Positions 17,735 through 25,485 of a stretch of DNA of 48,346 nt are shown piece after piece. The translations under genes and the position numbers were made by a program. Within the stretch, counting starts at the first letter, position 1. Each line of letters starts with the position of its first letter. The notes beneath the pieces are model-generated. The model did not search any database and was not told the origin of the DNA. It saw only the letters and a program-made list of their open reading frames with translations. The DNA is taken from assembly GCA_002698965.1 (NCBI GenBank), contig PAAT01000048.1:1-48346 (forward strand). Direction: 5' to 3'. The stretch is from Rhodopirellula sp. (GTDB lineage Bacteria > Planctomycetota > Planctomycetia > Pirellulales > Pirellulaceae).

Positions 17735-19119
17735 TGGCGCGGCCACTTCCCATTGTCATCCTGTTGTTACTCGCCGGAATCGTTGCCGTTTGGGGGGCTA
17801 CCATTTCGCTAACAAATGAAACGCCCTTGGATCGGGAGGAAGTCGTTTTTTGGCACTTTTGGTCGGGTTCCGATGGTGAAGTGGTGAATGATGTTGTGCG
17901 GCGATTTAATGCGAGCCAGAGTGACTATTATGTGCGAGCGGTATCTATGCCAGGCAATAACTTTGATATGAAGCTGTTTCTATCGATCACCGGTGGTGAT
18001 CCACCAGACCTAATCAATCAGGACGATCCCATTGTCGGTGATTGGGCTTTTCGCGGTGCGATTTACTCAATGGAAGAGATTGCTTCTGTAGAAGAAGTCG
18101 AGAACATGAAAGATTGGCTTCTTCCATCGGCCAGAAGCCTAGGGGAATACGACGGTCGCTTATATGCCGTGTGTAACGGACTTGATATTCGAGCTCTTTA
18201 CTTTAATCGTGAACTGGTCGAGGAAGCTTTAGGGAGATCTGTGCCAGACGAGCTTGAGTCCATTGAGCAGCTTGATATGATTGCTGAATTATGCACCCAA
18301 TATACAGATGGGGAATTAACCCAGATCGGGTATTTACCCGACCCTCGTCGACTTTGGGCCTGGGGGCCGGTCTTCGGAGGAGATTTCTATGATGAGCAGA
18401 ATGGGCAGGTCACGGCCAGTGACGAAGCAATTATTTCGGCCTTGCAGTGGATGCAGGGGTATCGTCAGAGGCTTGGTGCCAATGCTGTTGCCACTTACAG
18501 ACAGAACGATCAGTCGCTTCCTAATAAAATGTTTCCATTACTGGCCAACCGATATGCCGTAATCCTTGATGGCCAATGGCGGGTACGAGATATCGAAGCA
18601 GCGCAAAAAGTAAGTCGTACCAGAGGTGAACCAGTGACTCGTTATGGTGTTTGGCCGTTACCGGCAGAGTCCCGTCAGGGAAAAACTGGATGGGTCAATG
18701 GAAATGTGTTCTTGGTTCCGCGACATGCTAATAATGCCCAAGGGGCGTGGGAATTTATTAAGTTTTGGACAGGTTTGGAAGGACATGAGAAGGATGCAGC
18801 TGAAACATGTGTCGCTGGTGGCTGGATTCCTGTGTCAAAACATGTCGCTGAATCTCTCGAATTTCAAACCTATTTGAGCGAGCATCCGTTGTTTGCGAGG
18901 TTTGTGGATTTCGCAGCAACGGAGCAGGTTCCAACGCCCCTTGTTCCCGGCGCGAGTCGGTATTACCGCGAAGTGAACAATTTAGTTCAACGTGTTATGT
19001 ATGACGATGAAGTGGTGGATTTGACGGCTGAATTGAATATGCTCGAGCAGACCATGCAGAAACACATCGATCGTATTCGGAGTCACCCTTCTTTTGCGGA
19101 GGAACAGGCTGATGAATAA
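17734..19119 (+). CDS. ABC transporter extracellular solute-binding protein, family 1
   Basis: 461 residues. An N-terminal hydrophobic signal or anchor ('PIVILLLLAGIVAVWG') is followed by 'VVFWHFWSG', the usual start of carbohydrate-binding family 1 proteins, then 'GGDPPDLI' and 'GRLYAVCNGLDIRALYFN'. No lipobox cysteine is seen, so it may stay tethered by its signal anchor or be free in the periplasm. The ATG at 17734 is preferred over a TTG at 17704: it follows a G-rich ribosome site and overlaps the preceding stop by one base (TAATG). It probably delivers a sugar, sugar acid or polyol; the ligand is not predictable. Confidence 0.9.
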   Translation: MARPLPIVILLLLAGIVAVWGATISLTNETPLDREEVVFWHFWSGSDGEVVNDVVRRFNASQSDYYVRAVSMPGNNFDMKLFLSITGGDPPDLINQDDPIVGDWAFRGAIYSMEEIASVEEVENMKDWLLPSARSLGEYDGRLYAVCNGLDIRALYFNRELVEEALGRSVPDELESIEQLDMIAELCTQYTDGELTQIGYLPDPRRLWAWGPVFGGDFYDEQNGQVTASDEAIISALQWMQGYRQRLGANAVATYRQNDQSLPNKMFPLLANRYAVILDGQWRVRDIEAAQKVSRTRGEPVTRYGVWPLPAESRQGKTGWVNGNVFLVPRHANNAQGAWEFIKFWTGLEGHEKDAAETCVAGGWIPVSKHVAESLEFQTYLSEHPLFARFVDFAATEQVPTPLVPGASRYYREVNNLVQRVMYDDEVVDLTAELNMLEQTMQKHIDRIRSHPSFAEEQADE

Positions 19120-19930
19120 TGTAGCGGGGAAATGGAAATGGATGGCTTTGCTGTGTGTTAGCGGAATGTTTCTGCTGCCTCTGCTTTTAATGTTGCTGGC
19201 ATCAGTGAAGCCGGCTGAGCAATTGACCGGAGATCCTTATAGTTTGCTTCCTGATAGGGTGCTGTTTCAAAACTATCGCGATGCTTTGGAATCCATTCCT
19301 TATGTGAAGTATTTGGCCAACTCGATTGTGCTATGTGTCGGCAGTGTTGCGGGAACTCTAATTTCATGTTCTTTGGTGGCATACGGATTTTCCCGTCTGA
19401 AGTGGCGCGGCAGGAATCTTATGTTCGCGATCATGATTGGTACGATGCTTTTACCGTGGCACGTCACGATGATTCCCCGATTTGTGCTATTCAGTGAACT
19501 CGGTCTGTATAACCATCTGGCAGCAATTATCCTCCCCACCTTTTTGGGAGATGCATTCTATATCTTCTTGCTCAGACAATTCTTCTTATCTATTCCTGAA
19601 GAGATCAGCGAAGCAGCAAGGCTCGATGGGTTGAGTGAGCTAGGTATCTATTGGCGGATTATTTTACCATTGAGTAAGCCCGCACTTATCACGGTGGCCA
19701 TGTTTCAGTTCGTGGCTAGTTGGAATGACTTTAGTGGGCCACTATTGTATCTTAGTGATCACGAAAAATTTCCATTAGCGTATGGGTTGGAGCAGTTCGT
19801 GAGTTCGTATGCCGATCAAACACATTTGTTAATGGCAGCTAGCGTGATGTTTACATTACCGATGATCATTTTGTTTGTGGTGGCTCAAAAGAGCTTTACA
19901 CGCGGTATTACGATGACCGGTTCGAAGTGA
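19112..19930 (+). CDS. ABC sugar transporter permease, MalG/UgpE type
   Basis: 272-residue second permease with six membrane spans. Its EAA loop reads 'EEISEAARLDGLSELGI' then 'ILPLSKPAL'. The start at ATG 19112 is set by GGAGG nine bases upstream, and it overlaps the binding-protein stop by 8 bp; an earlier TTG lies inside that ribosome site. The order permease-binding protein-permease is unusual because the binding protein usually comes first. No ATPase gene follows, so a shared MsmK/UgpC-type ATPase elsewhere is needed. Confidence 0.92.
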   Translation: MNNVAGKWKWMALLCVSGMFLLPLLLMLLASVKPAEQLTGDPYSLLPDRVLFQNYRDALESIPYVKYLANSIVLCVGSVAGTLISCSLVAYGFSRLKWRGRNLMFAIMIGTMLLPWHVTMIPRFVLFSELGLYNHLAAIILPTFLGDAFYIFLLRQFFLSIPEEISEAARLDGLSELGIYWRIILPLSKPALITVAMFQFVASWNDFSGPLLYLSDHEKFPLAYGLEQFVSSYADQTHLLMAASVMFTLPMIILFVVAQKSFTRGITMTGSK

Positions 19931-20069
19931 TTGGAAGCTTGTTTAAGACTGGAAAACAGGAGATTCGCCGGTTGCGTGAATGATACGTTGAGTATACGAT
20001 TAATCTTTTGGTCGGCGGCTATGTCGACCAGCTTCTCATTAAATTGAGTTACGAATTGGAGAATTCCCA

Positions 20070-20159
20070 GTGGGAACAAAACGTACAGGAAAAGGACGCC
20101 GCAAGATCGGTCGTAAGAAACGACGTATGCGTGCCAAGATCCGTCACCGTAAGAAGTAG
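20070..20159 (+). CDS. 29-residue highly basic ribosomal-type protein (bS22/AURKAIP1-COX24-like)
   Basis: A GTG-initiated 29-residue frame with GGAG eight bases upstream. The product is almost all Lys, Arg and Gly: it begins MGTKRTGKGRRKIG, continues KKRRMRAKIRHRKK and carries more than 15 basic residues. This looks like the tiny accessory small-subunit proteins (bS22, AURKAIP1/COX24 domain) found as very short genes in several phyla, and similar 'MGTKRT' peptides are in my memory for planctomycetes. A hairpin follows at 20193-20223. It was identified by translation only; family assignment is tentative. Confidence 0.75.
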   Translation: MGTKRTGKGRRKIGRKKRRMRAKIRHRKK

Positions 20160-20192
20160 TTCTTACACGTGTCGCTGATATAAAATGAATTG

Positions 20193-20223
20193 CAAACGAC
20201 GTCTGCTCGATAGGCGTCGTTTG
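20193..20223 (+). terminator. Terminator-like hairpin after the basic mini-gene
   Basis: A perfect 9-bp inverted repeat CAAACGACG/CGTCGTTTG with a 13-base loop starts 33 bp after the mini-gene stop. The tract after it (TCTATG) has few T residues, so termination may be weak or Rho-assisted. Confidence 0.55.
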
Positions 20224-20334
20224 TCTATGCGCTCATCTTAAATTTCATAGGTTCAACCAGTCATTATCTAAACAGTGTTATGATGATGGCTTAAAACCAA
20301 CTATCTAATTTTCTTACCCTGGATTTAATCAATC

Positions 20335-21228
20335 ATGCGAAATTTAACTCACGGGATAATGGCTGTGCTGCTGTTGGGGTGTTCTTCTCTTTTGTTTGCA
20401 CAAAGTAAATACGAATACGGACCTGATTCACAACCCCAGGAAGGTGTTCCTCAGGGGGAAGTAACACAGTATCGATGGGAAAAGAGTAAGATTTTTCCGG
20501 GTACTCAGCGTGACTACTGGATCTACGTTCCTGCTCAATACGATAAATCGAAGCCGACCAGCGTCATGATTTTTAATGATGGTGGTGGCTACGTTCGTGA
20601 TAACGGGCATTCACGCGCACCTATCGTCTTTGACAATCTGATCGCTCAAGGCAAGATGCCGGTTACAATTGGCATCTTTATCAATCCTGGGATTATTCCT
20701 GCGGAACAGGAAGGGGGAAAACCACGACGTAACCGTAGCTTTGAATATGATAGTCTTGGTGATCTGTACGCACGATTTTTGATTGAAGAGTTGTTGCCGG
20801 AAATAAAAAAGAGTTACAACCTTACGGAGTCTGCCGAAGGTCGAGCGATTTGTGGATTAAGTAGCGGTGGCATTTGCGCGTTTACTGCAGCTTGGGAACG
20901 TCCCGACTATTTTTCCAAAGTCGTTTCGTACATTGGTAGTTTCACCAATATTCGTGGAGGTCATGTTTATCCCGCGGTAATTCGTAAAACAGAAAGAAAG
21001 CCGATTCGTGTCTTCCTTCAGGAAGGCAGTTCAGACCTGGATAACTTGTTTGGTAATTGGCCATTAGCGAATGAACAGATGGCTGCGGCTTTGAAATTTG
21101 CCGGTTATGACTATCAGTTCGTCATGGGAACAGAAGGGCATAGTGGGCGACATGGTGGAACAATCCTGCCCGAGATTCTGGAGTGGTTGTGGCGTGATCA
21201 TCCTGAGACTCTAAATGCAAACAAGTAG
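20335..21228 (+). CDS. Exported esterase, enterochelin-esterase/EstD-like fold
   Basis: 297 residues: a signal peptide (about 1-22), then an alpha/beta-hydrolase of the Fes/IroE/esterase-D type. Motifs are '[12 protein letters not shown]', 'FNDGGGY', the nucleophile '[10 protein letters not shown]' and a C-terminal His in '[11 protein letters not shown]'. Planctomycetes often carry many such secreted esterases, commonly beside SMP-30 lactonases as here (15 bp gap). It probably cleaves esters on plant or algal polysaccharides or phenolic conjugates. Siderophore hydrolysis is less likely because no siderophore genes are near. Confidence 0.85.
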   Translation: MRNLTHGIMAVLLLGCSSLLFAQSKYEYGPDSQPQEGVPQGEVTQYRWEKSKIFPGTQRDYWIYVPAQYDKSKPTSVMIFNDGGGYVRDNGHSRAPIVFDNLIAQGKMPVTIGIFINPGIIPAEQEGGKPRRNRSFEYDSLGDLYARFLIEELLPEIKKSYNLTESAEGRAICGLSSGGICAFTAAWERPDYFSKVVSYIGSFTNIRGGHVYPAVIRKTERKPIRVFLQEGSSDLDNLFGNWPLANEQMAAALKFAGYDYQFVMGTEGHSGRHGGTILPEILEWLWRDHPETLNANK

Positions 21229-21243
21229 AGAAAGGAAATTGAA

Positions 21244-22125
21244 ATGATGAAGAAGTGTCTGTTTTTACTTCTTATTTGTGGCGGATTCTGTTTGCCCGTT
21301 GATGCGCAGGATTTACCAATCTCCCAGATTATGATCGATGGTGAGGGATGGGAGTTATTATCGGAAGGCCACCAGTTTACGGAAGGTCCAGCGGTTAATC
21401 ACAAAGGTGAAGTGTTTTTTACCGACGTTCCAACGTCAGAAATCTTTAAGATTGCATTAGATGGAAAAGTCACCCTCTTTAGCGAACAGGCTAACCAGAC
21501 TGCCGGTTTGATTTTTGGCGCAGATGGAAAGCTGTACGGAACCAGCATTGGTGGGAAAGCAATCGTTCAGTTTGACAATGCCGGAAAACCTACCGCGATT
21601 ACCGAAGGTGTAAACTGCAATGACCTCGTTGTGCTGGCTGATGGCGATGTCTTTTTTACAGACCACGTTGATGGGAAAATCTGGCACGTTTCGCCAGACG
21701 GTAAACTGAAGGAAGTTGCTGCAGGAATCGCGTTTCCTAATGGTGTAATTGCCTGGCCAGATCAAAGGCAACTGGTTGTTTCTGATATGAAGGGAGCCAG
21801 TCTGTGGAACTTTGTCATTGCGGCTGACGGCTCACTCAAGCACCAACAACCTTACAGTACGATGCAATTACCGGTTGGCTCGACCGAGAGTGGGGCTGAT
21901 GGTATGACGGTGGACAGCATTGGTCGATTGTATGTATGTACAACATTGGGTGTACAGGTATTCGATACGCAGGGACGACTGAGCGGTATTCTGTCGAAGC
22001 CTCAGCGCGCGTTTTTATCGAATGTGACTTTCGGTGGTCCGGAAATGAATTATCTCTATGCCACAAGTAAAGACAAAGTTTATCGACGTAAGCTAAAGAC
22101 CACCGGTGTTCGGTTTACTAGATAA
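21244..22125 (+). CDS. Exported SMP-30/gluconolactonase-like protein
   Basis: 293-residue secreted protein with a signal peptide (about 1-21) and the six-blade SMP-30 propeller. Key segments are 'TEGPAVNHKGEVFFTDV' (the metal-binding Glu of the family is in TEGP), 'GVNCNDLVVLADGDVFFTD', 'FPNGV' and 'SGADGMTVDSIGRLYV'. Relatives hydrolyse sugar lactones such as glucono- or xylonolactone to aldonates. The ribosome site is AAAGGA before ATGATG. It is co-directional with the esterase and ends at a bidirectional terminator. Confidence 0.88.
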   Translation: MMKKCLFLLLICGGFCLPVDAQDLPISQIMIDGEGWELLSEGHQFTEGPAVNHKGEVFFTDVPTSEIFKIALDGKVTLFSEQANQTAGLIFGADGKLYGTSIGGKAIVQFDNAGKPTAITEGVNCNDLVVLADGDVFFTDHVDGKIWHVSPDGKLKEVAAGIAFPNGVIAWPDQRQLVVSDMKGASLWNFVIAADGSLKHQQPYSTMQLPVGSTESGADGMTVDSIGRLYVCTTLGVQVFDTQGRLSGILSKPQRAFLSNVTFGGPEMNYLYATSKDKVYRRKLKTTGVRFTR

Positions 22126-22136
22126 CTAGCATATCG

Positions 22137-22185
22137 AAATACAAAAAGGGCCCGACGAAATTTATTCGCAGACCCTTTTGTATTT
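22137..22185. terminator. Bidirectional terminator between convergent genes
   Basis: An inverted repeat AAATACAAAAAGGG/CCCTTTTGTATTT (one bulged A) lies between the SMP-30 stop and the dehydrogenase stop. The A/T-rich ends give T-runs on both strands, fitting a shared terminator. Confidence 0.8.
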
Positions 22186-22200
22186 AAACAAGCAAGACTT

Positions 22201-23112
22201 CTAACTCCAGTCGACACCTGAAAGACGATTCAGAGCCAGTTGCAGTGCGTGGGTTCCATCACGGCCGTGTCCCTGAGACTTGAGACCTTCGTATAGCTGT
22301 TTGGAAAGTGCTAAGCCAGGTAGGCAAAGACCCATTTTGTTAGCTTCCTCGATCGCAATCCCCATGTCTTTTATAAAGTGCTCAACAAAGAAGCCAGGAT
22401 CAAAATTGTTATCAATGATTCGCGGGCCAAGGTTTGATAGTGACCAACTGCCGGCCGCCCCTGAGGCTACAGATTGCATGACTGTTGGTAGATCGAGCCC
22501 AGCTTTGTAGCCGTATAGCAAAGCTTCACAGACTCCGATCATGTTCGTTGCAATCAGAGTTTGATTGACCATTTTGGTGTGTTGTCCGGCACCGGCACCT
22601 CCCTGATGGACGATGGTTTTTCCCATCGCATCCCACATCGGTTGTAAAGCGTCTACGACGTCTTGGTCCCCGCCGATCATGATCGACAGGGTACCGTTCT
22701 TTGCACCGACATCACCGCCCGAAACAGGGGCATCAACACTCTGAACACCCTGTGTCTTGGCAGCATTATAGATTTCAACGGCTAGCGAAGGTTCGCTGGT
22801 GGTCATGTCGACCAGAATGTTTCCTTCCTTACTTCCAGCCAACGCTCCATCTTCACCAAGGAAGACTGCCCGTACGTCGGCTGGGAAACCGACAATGGCA
22901 AAGATGACATCGCTGTTTTCAGCAACTGCTTTTGGACTATCCACCCATTGAGCTCCTTTGTCGAGCAAACCCTGGGCTTTTTCTTTAGAGCGGGTGTAGA
23001 TAGTAGCTTCAAACCCCTGATCCATTAGATGGCCACACATACTGGCACCCATCACGCCGGTTCCAATCCAGCCGATCTTGGTGGTTCCCGGTTCAATCGA
23101 AATAACACTCAT
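22201..23112 (-). CDS. Beta-hydroxyacid dehydrogenase (3-hydroxyisobutyrate / tartronate-semialdehyde reductase family)
   Basis: 303-residue NAD(P)-dependent enzyme. It has a Rossmann motif '[12 protein letters not shown]' (14-25), the substrate motif '[16 protein letters not shown]' (127-142) and catalytic K180 in 'GQHTKMVNQ'. Members reduce tartronate semialdehyde (GarR/GlxR), oxidise 3-hydroxyisobutyrate or reduce succinic semialdehyde; sequence alone does not separate them. The ATG has AAGGAAAG upstream. A GarR-like role would suit the sugar-acid genes nearby, but it is on the opposite strand and in its own unit. Confidence 0.9.
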   Translation of the reverse strand: MSVISIEPGTTKIGWIGTGVMGASMCGHLMDQGFEATIYTRSKEKAQGLLDKGAQWVDSPKAVAENSDVIFAIVGFPADVRAVFLGEDGALAGSKEGNILVDMTTSEPSLAVEIYNAAKTQGVQSVDAPVSGGDVGAKNGTLSIMIGGDQDVVDALQPMWDAMGKTIVHQGGAGAGQHTKMVNQTLIATNMIGVCEALLYGYKAGLDLPTVMQSVASGAAGSWSLSNLGPRIIDNNFDPGFFVEHFIKDMGIAIEEANKMGLCLPGLALSKQLYEGLKSQGHGRDGTHALQLALNRLSGVDWS

Positions 23113-23263
23113 GTTGTTCTTTCCTTGTACGTTATATTTATTTCAGGTTTGGAGTATTTGTTGATAGTTATAGTTTGTTATGCGGGTTGCACCAGCTGAG
23201 GCCTATTCTAGTGATTTCGCTCACAGTTTTCACACCCTCGCCGGGAATAGAATTTACTCGAAA

Positions 23264-23281
23264 AACTATGTGGATATAGTT
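23264..23281 (-). terminator. Weak terminator after the FloA partner gene
   Basis: A 6-bp AACTAT/ATAGTT stem overlaps the stop of the 142-residue gene and, read on the minus strand, is followed by a short T-run (TTTTTCG). It is A/T-rich and short, so only tentatively a terminator. Confidence 0.35.
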
Positions 23282-23708
23282 ATTGCCAGCGATGTTCCGG
23301 GCGGTTGAGAATCTCGCTGGCAATCATCGCTTCTCGGACGCCACCGGGAGATTGGAGCAGGTCTCGAGCGGTCATAGCTGGAGCACGAGCATTTTTCGCG
23401 ACTCCAACTTGGGACTTAGCCAGAGGTTTGCCCGACTGCTTGCCGGACTCTGGCGTAAACTGCTTGAGATCGATTGGAGCCTCTTTCATTCTTTTCGTTT
23501 GCGTTTGCTGCACATCTTCTGCACGCTCTCTCGGACCGGGGAATGGCGATAAAGGTCCTGTTTGTCCTTGTGGTTGCCCCACGGGAGCCCGCTTATTAGG
23601 AGTCCGCTGTGGAACACGTCGTCGTTGCGGAGGTCCATTCGGATCCTGAGCCATCTGGTCCAGTCCCTCAAGAATTCCCTCGATGATTGTTTTGATAAAA
23701 CCAGCCAT
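23280..23708 (-). CDS. Pro/Arg-rich protein encoded beside floA
   Basis: 142 residues of unknown function. The N-terminus is an amphipathic helix ('FIKTIIEGILEGLDQMAQ'), the middle is a Pro/Arg/Gln-rich disordered linker, and the end is a compact helix 'VREAMIASEILNRPEHRW' that looks conserved. The start is 9 bp after the floA stop, so it is probably in the same operon. It may be a peripheral partner of the flotillin-like scaffold; this is inferred from position only. Confidence 0.7.
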   Translation of the reverse strand: MAGFIKTIIEGILEGLDQMAQDPNGPPQRRRVPQRTPNKRAPVGQPQGQTGPLSPFPGPRERAEDVQQTQTKRMKEAPIDLKQFTPESGKQSGKPLAKSQVGVAKNARAPAMTARDLLQSPGGVREAMIASEILNRPEHRWQ

Positions 23709-23717
23709 TACGAATTT

Positions 23718-24770
23718 CTATTCCACCGTTGACTCTTCCTGCTCAGGCCCTTTAGCAAATGAAGTCCGCATTTCCGTATCGGCCTGAATATTTGTGATAC
23801 GGTAGTAATCCATGACACCTAACTTACCCGAGTTAAAGGCATCGGAAATCGCCATGGGTACTTCTGCTTTTGCTGAAATTAACTGCGCTTTGCTTTCCTG
23901 AATGGAAGCTTCTTTCTCCTGTTCCGCGGCCACAGCCATGGCTCGGCGCCCTTCAGCTTTAGCTCTGGCAACCTTGGTATCAGCTTCGGCCTGGTCAGCC
24001 TGAAGTTTCGCACCAATATTACCACCCACATCAATATCTGCAATATCGATCGAGACGATCTCAAAGGCCGTTTGCGAGTCCAGGCGATCAGACAGTACCT
24101 TTTTAGATATCACATCCGGGTTTTCCAGCACTTCTTTGTGAGAGGAGGCTGAACCAATAGCACTAATGATACCCTCTCCAACACGAGCGGTAATTGTTTC
24201 CTCCGTGGCACCACCGACTAACTGTTGGAGATTGGCTCGAACAGTCACGCGGGCTCGTACATATAGCTCGATTCCGTCCTTTGCCACAGCGTCTAATTTT
24301 GCTTTGCCTGAATCGAGTGAAGGACAATCGATTACTTTTGGATATACACTGGTTTGAACCGCTTCAAGTACATTTCGACCTGCCCGGTCAATCGCCATTG
24401 CCTCCTGGAAGGCGAGACTAACAATTTTTGCTTTACGAGCTGCAATCAATGCTCGAATAACCAGTGGTACATTCCCTCCGGCTAAGTGATGAGAATTTAA
24501 TGCTGACAGCGTTACACCTTCGTCTTCCGTCAGGTCTGCCTTGACAGCCATGATCTTACTTTGAACGATCATCGAAACAGGAATCTTTTTAAAGGTCATA
24601 CTGATCAGGTCAACAAATCCAATTCCAGCACGAGTCAATTTGCATTGAATATAGAGCTTGAAATAGGACAGGAAAATGTAGAGAACCACCAGTAGGAAGA
24701 CTGCGGCAACAATGAGAGCTATCTGCGGTACTCCCAATTCACTTTCCTGAGCTAGCAAATAGTAATTCAT
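23718..24770 (-). CDS. floA: Flotillin-like protein FloA
   Basis: 350-residue membrane scaffold of functional membrane microdomains (formerly the UPF0365/YqfA family). It has one hydrophobic span (about 16-38), then '[26 protein letters not shown]', a PHB/SPFH-like domain, and the conserved coiled-coil with Ala/Glu/Lys repeats ('[20 protein letters not shown]'), ending in a 'MDYYR' segment. I choose ATG 24770 over the TTG at 24782 because GGAA and GAGG lie upstream and the TTG has no better site. Two NfeD genes lie immediately upstream on the same strand, the usual NfeD-flotillin pairing. Confidence 0.95.
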   Translation of the reverse strand: MNYYLLAQESELGVPQIALIVAAVFLLVVLYIFLSYFKLYIQCKLTRAGIGFVDLISMTFKKIPVSMIVQSKIMAVKADLTEDEGVTLSALNSHHLAGGNVPLVIRALIAARKAKIVSLAFQEAMAIDRAGRNVLEAVQTSVYPKVIDCPSLDSGKAKLDAVAKDGIELYVRARVTVRANLQQLVGGATEETITARVGEGIISAIGSASSHKEVLENPDVISKKVLSDRLDSQTAFEIVSIDIADIDVGGNIGAKLQADQAEADTKVARAKAEGRRAMAVAAEQEKEASIQESKAQLISAKAEVPMAISDAFNSGKLGVMDYYRITNIQADTEMRTSFAKGPEQEESTVE

Positions 24771-24895
24771 TAGAAGTTCCAACCTCGAAGAGTTTAATAA
24801 ACGCCCTCACTTTGTAGTGAGGAAACCTCGTTCCAAACATGGTTTTACCAAAATTCTTCTTTGGTTTCATCCAATCTTACTAAATTCAAATTTGG

Positions 24896-25468
24896 TTACT
24901 CTCCTAATGATTGCTCCAGATCATCTTCAAAAGTGGAATTTTTAATCGCTGCTTCATTTGTTTTTGCGGTAGTTTCTTTTCCCGGTACTATGTCATCAAC
25001 TTGAGTGACCAGAATCCGATTGCTCTCAATACTGAGGACTTCAATAGAAGAGCCTTCCTCAATAATGGTTCCTGGACTCACCGCATCGTAAGCTTTGCCA
25101 TCAATTTCGATTCGTCCGTTTGGCATCAAGGAGGACGTGCTGACACCTCGTAAGCCGACGAGGTGTTCCAGCGGCTTTGTGATTGCGCCGGCAGGATCCT
25201 CGTCCGTCGGGATAGCATTTCTGCCCATCGGTGTGTGTGGCCAAACCTTGAGCGCCAGATATATCATGACTCCTATGACCACAACCGAGCAACAGAGCGT
25301 GGCCATACCGGCTGTGTCCCCCGCCTGGTAGCCAAGGTACGTTGCCACAATAAAACACCCGACAGATGCGATGCCTATCAGTCCACCAGACGGTATGAAC
25401 AGCTCGAGGAAAATGAGAGCCGCACCGATTGTTATGAGAGTGATTGCCCAGATTATGTTTGGATCCAT
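24896..25468 (-). CDS. Short NfeD-family membrane protein
   Basis: 190 residues. It has three N-terminal membrane spans (about 5-85, starting 'WAITLITIGAALIFLELFIPSGG') and a C-terminal OB-fold ('LVGLRGVSTSSLMPNGRIEIDGKAYDAVS', residues ~107-155). It lacks a protease domain. NfeD OB-folds are thought to bind stomatin or flotillin partners; FloA is the next gene (125 bp gap). A hydrophilic acidic tail closes the protein. Confidence 0.88.
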   Translation of the reverse strand: MDPNIIWAITLITIGAALIFLELFIPSGGLIGIASVGCFIVATYLGYQAGDTAGMATLCCSVVVIGVMIYLALKVWPHTPMGRNAIPTDEDPAGAITKPLEHLVGLRGVSTSSLMPNGRIEIDGKAYDAVSPGTIIEEGSSIEVLSIESNRILVTQVDDIVPGKETTAKTNEAAIKNSTFEDDLEQSLGE

Positions 25469-25485
25469 ACCAGTAAGCTTAACCT

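Noticed and set aside
24771..24782. TTG start four codons upstream for floA
   Set aside because: The ATG at 24770 has better-placed GAGG/GGAA upstream, and the extra residues do not belong to the family start.
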